From Xylocopa sonorina (lineage: Eukaryota; Arthropoda; Insecta; Hymenoptera; Apidae), in assembly GCF_050948175.1 (NCBI RefSeq), contig NC_135197.1, forward strand, positions 7,272,501 to 7,336,500: a stretch of DNA of 64,000 nt, in the 5' to 3' direction. The position numbers were made by a program, and so were the translations under genes. Shown here piece after piece: positions 61,547 to 64,000 of the stretch. Each line of letters starts with the position of its first letter. The stretch's first letter is position 1. The notes under the pieces are model-generated. The model was not told the origin of the DNA and did no database searches. It was given only the letters and a program-made list of their open reading frames with translations.

Positions 61547-62323
61547 ATGCCAACCTACGAAATGCCATTATTGTTACGTATTTCAAGCAAGGTAATGACG
61601 GTAACAAGTTTCAATATTTAATGTATTCTGTGGAAGATGTTTGGGCTAACCTATTTGTGAACTCTAAATATACATGTTTCGCATTACTGTTAATAACAAA
61701 GTAATGATTTGTAAACTTTGTTACTGACGAAGAAATTGTATTTGCAGGCAGAGTATTTAAATATTTTGAGGAACGTAGCCGATTCGATATTCGCAACAGG
61801 TGGTTTTATTAGAAAGATCGAAAATTGGGGTGAAAAAGAACTTCCATGCAAAGCCGTTGCTCATGGTAAAATGAATACACATGCTGCGTAAGTGTCGATT
61901 AACAATTTCTTTTACAAATTGGTTTTACTCTATTTGTTATATCTAGTCTATTACAATGCGTATGTTGCAATTATTTGTTATGGTTTTCAGGCATTTTATG
62001 ATTTGTTTCGATATTCCACCACGTGAAATGGAGAACGTTCAAGACAACTGTAGAAGAAACTTAAGCATTATCAGATCACAGATATTCAAACAAAATGAAC
62101 CTGACACTGAAATTAAATGTACATTGGAAGAAGAAATGCTACCTCCATCCTATAGGTATTTGCCTATTTTAACCAGCATTTTCTTTCAATTCTAATAGAT
62201 ATCTCATACATTTCTTTATATTTCAGGCCTAGCGTTCAAAAGCTTCTAGAAGTAGCTAAAAGAGATAGGAGCAAAAAGTTCAAATACAACTCTGGTTTGG
62301 ATTATTATCCTTTCTTGAAATAA
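61547..62323 (+). CDS. mRpS6: Mitochondrial ribosomal protein S6 (bS6m)
   Basis: Component of the small subunit of the mitochondrial ribosome, partner of mS18. Four exons: 61547-61591, 61748-61887, 61991-62155 and 62227-62323, with GT-AG borders and agreeing phases, giving 148 residues. It starts MPTYEMPLLLRISSK, the S6 first strand. It continues NILRNVADSIFATGGFIRKI and ENWGEKELPCKA, matching the RDLENLGERALPYR block of human MRPS6, then HFMICFDIPP as the central strand. The C-terminal extension (PSVQKLLEVAKRDRSKKFKY) is longer than in bacteria. No separate cleavable presequence is evident, which is usual for this protein. Confidence 0.94.
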
Positions 62324-63404
62324 AATGTGTTAATCGTTACTGTTTATTGTAGAATGTATGATTTGGGAATAAAGTGTATGTAATGTGCATGTTAAGAGGA
62401 CTAAGACATCAGGATTTGAGTAACAGGCTAACTTTTCATAGACAGTGGATCATTTTTGTGTATCTACGTGTAGATCATTTATTAACTCATATTTTATCAA
62501 TACATTATGAAAAATTATTTTTATAATCATCAAAAAATATTTGTACAAAATACTTAATATAATTATATATCATTTATCATTATACAATAATTATAATAGA
62601 GCTATCGTCTCACGTGCAACATGAATTTTTTTTTAAAGTATATAATTTGGTTACACTGTAACTCGTAAATGGTTCCGCAGTAACAGTAACGGAGCAGCTA
62701 ATAGCACCGGCTGCTCCGTTTTATAATTTATATCTGTAACATGTAACAAATACGGTGCCACCAATATCCAATTGTGTCCAGTGGCATAATATACTTTTTT
62801 ATTTCTTACATATTGGGGATAGACCGTTCTCTCGTCGAAGACTGAATTTTTTCCAACAGTTTGCGATACATTGACAATGTACGTATTATCGTCCAAAGTA
62901 TATTTATTCAGTTTTTACAGACCGAGCACAGATGCGCATAATACACCCCTGTCCGTGACTCATCGAACGTTTCATGGAATAAACAGAAAGTTTACGTTAC
63001 AATTAGAGAACGAAGTTTGCCACTCGTCGATCGCTCGTATAGTAGAGAACATAAAGAAAAGGATGCTACTCTTTTAAGATTCAGTTTGTTCAAAGCTTTA
63101 CAATCGTTCAATGAATGACGGGGGTGTACAGTGCAGCCTCGAGATCGCTCGTTCCTCTGGGATGAAACGGCGTAGAAAAATTTTATACTGCATCCCACTA
63201 TCTCCTAGGTTTAAATGCGTAGAAAGTCTGGCACGCGCGAGGATGCGTTTTGTGCACCGTTTAGAATTAACTTGGACCGCGACAGGAAACATTATTGTAC
63301 CAACGAAATTTTCTCCGTAAGTCTAGCGATTCGTAAGGATAAAATAATAGACGCGAATGATGAGACTGGAATTATTTCGATCGACGTTCAGACGTACGAG
63401 GAGT
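62324..63404. other. Convergent 3' regions of mRpS6 and the calponin-like gene
   Basis: Contains the mRpS6 3' end (signal at 62368-62373) and the 3' UTR of the calponin-like gene, with - strand AATAAA at 62903-62908 and 62478-62483. A 82-codon frame on the - strand (62651-62896) without an ATG is open here; I do not recognise it and read it as UTR sequence. Confidence 0.5.
62368..62373 (+). terminator. Probable poly(A) signal of mRpS6
   Basis: AATAAA 45 bases after the mRpS6 stop codon, followed by a GT-rich stretch that fits a downstream element. Confidence 0.7.
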
Positions 63405-63988
63405 TTACATATGTCTGGTGTTCCCGAAATTAATGCCGCTCTGATTAGCACCCTTGTTGCTGCCGTACTGCAGACTGATTACACCCTGTCCAGCCCTCAA
63501 TTGTTCCTCAGTGAAGTTGCGTACATTCTTGTCCGCTTCTTTTGGTCCGATGCTTGGTTTCCCATAATTACCCGCCTGAAAATGAACATTCCCAGTCAGA
63601 ACATTATCGATTCGACATTAGAGAAACGCTTCGCGATATTAATATTTATTTATATTTTGTGAAACAAATGTCTGCATCGCGCATTCCAGGTGTAACGAGA
63701 AGCGCGAACAGTACGCCTCGACTGTAAGTATGAATTACAACAATCTGGACCGTCTGAGGAAGATAAGATGGTTACTCGTGTACCTTTCTGCCGAGGGACT
63801 GCAAGCAAATTACGACCGAATTCAGATTTTGTCTCTCCCAAAGATCAACAGTCTGGAAGGTCTCTTGGGCTGGGACGCCCAAGTTCTTCGCGGCCTCGAG
63901 GAACGCGTTTATGTTCTCCATGCATTTGAAGGCCAAGCTGGTCTTGTTGATCTTTTTCACTGAGCCTTCCTTGATGTCGTTCACCAGC
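63405..63988 (-). CDS. Calponin/transgelin-family muscle protein, last two coding exons (5' part outside window)
   Basis: Actin-binding CH-domain protein of the calponin/SM22 group, related to Drosophila Mp20, Chd64 and CG5023. The visible exons on the - strand are 63988-63784 and 63575-63405 (TAA 63407-63405). They join in phase 0 as LQSLGRK then AGNYGKPSIGPKEAD. The first carries the end of the CH domain (SVKKINKTSLAFKCMENINA, VDLWERQNLNSVVICLQ). The second has the calponin-like repeat region: NFTEEQLRAGQGVISLQYGS, then NKGANQSGINFGNTRHM, which fits the single calponin repeat of this group. The acceptor at 63989-63990 (GTTCGCAG) shows that more exons lie beyond 64000. The closest named relative cannot be settled by eye; CG5023-like is my guess. 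Confidence 0.9.
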
Positions 63989-64000
63989 CTGCGAACAAGA

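Overview
This is nuclear DNA from an insect, most likely a hymenopteran (bee, wasp or ant). The genes are spliced with GT-AG introns, and the proteins have clear insect or animal relatives: smooth/hnRNP L, stumble, a TJAP1-like coiled-coil protein, BTG, AK6, HSC20, mRpS6 and a calponin-like muscle protein. The order is an inference. It rests on the split between a CpG-rich half with long introns and UTRs and a CpG-poor, AT-rich half with compact housekeeping genes, a pattern known from hymenopteran genomes. Nothing bacterial or viral was recognised, and no tRNA, rRNA or CRISPR was found.

Left part (1 to about 25 kb): the 3' half of smooth (hnRNP L orthologue, + strand) has five coding exons between 5188 and 8735, encoding RRM3, RRM4 and the C-terminus. 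The first 5 kb are read as intron and hold a probable piggyBac-like remnant near 743-1007. After the smooth stop codon come about 12 kb without a convincing ORF. This stretch is full of purine-rich, AT-rich and simple-repeat tracts, many AATAAA hexamers and many Pumilio-type octamers, and is read as a very long 3' UTR or downstream non-coding transcript.

Middle (24.7-44.9 kb): an orthologue of stumble (stum, SPEC3/Stum family) on the - strand was rebuilt from eight exons whose phases all agree. They give about 1140 residues: a long disordered Ser/Pro/Asn-rich N-terminal part, a Cys-rich stretch, two hydrophobic segments and a charged tail. Introns of 10.2 kb and 5.6 kb fill most of the span. 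One 135-nt intron has a length divisible by three and no in-frame stop, so it can be retained without breaking the frame.

Right part (49-64 kb): a compact cluster. A TJAP1-like gene (-, four coding exons, the first only 18 nt) is followed by a BTG-family gene (-), AK6 (+), HSC20/HscB (-), mRpS6 (+) and the last two coding exons of a calponin/transgelin-family gene (-, running off the right edge). BTG/AK6 and HSC20/mRpS6 are divergent pairs. AK6/HSC20 and mRpS6/calponin are convergent pairs, and the AK6 and HSC20 polyadenylation signals cross over. HSC20 (Fe-S cluster assembly) and mRpS6 (mitochondrial small ribosomal subunit) share a 451-bp divergent promoter region and both act in mitochondria.

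No wholly new system is evident. The observations most worth following are the retainable intron and alternative tail of stum, the unusual length of the smooth 3' region, the internal repeat in the TJAP1-like protein, the piggyBac-like terminus, and the sharp compositional boundary near 49-52 kb.
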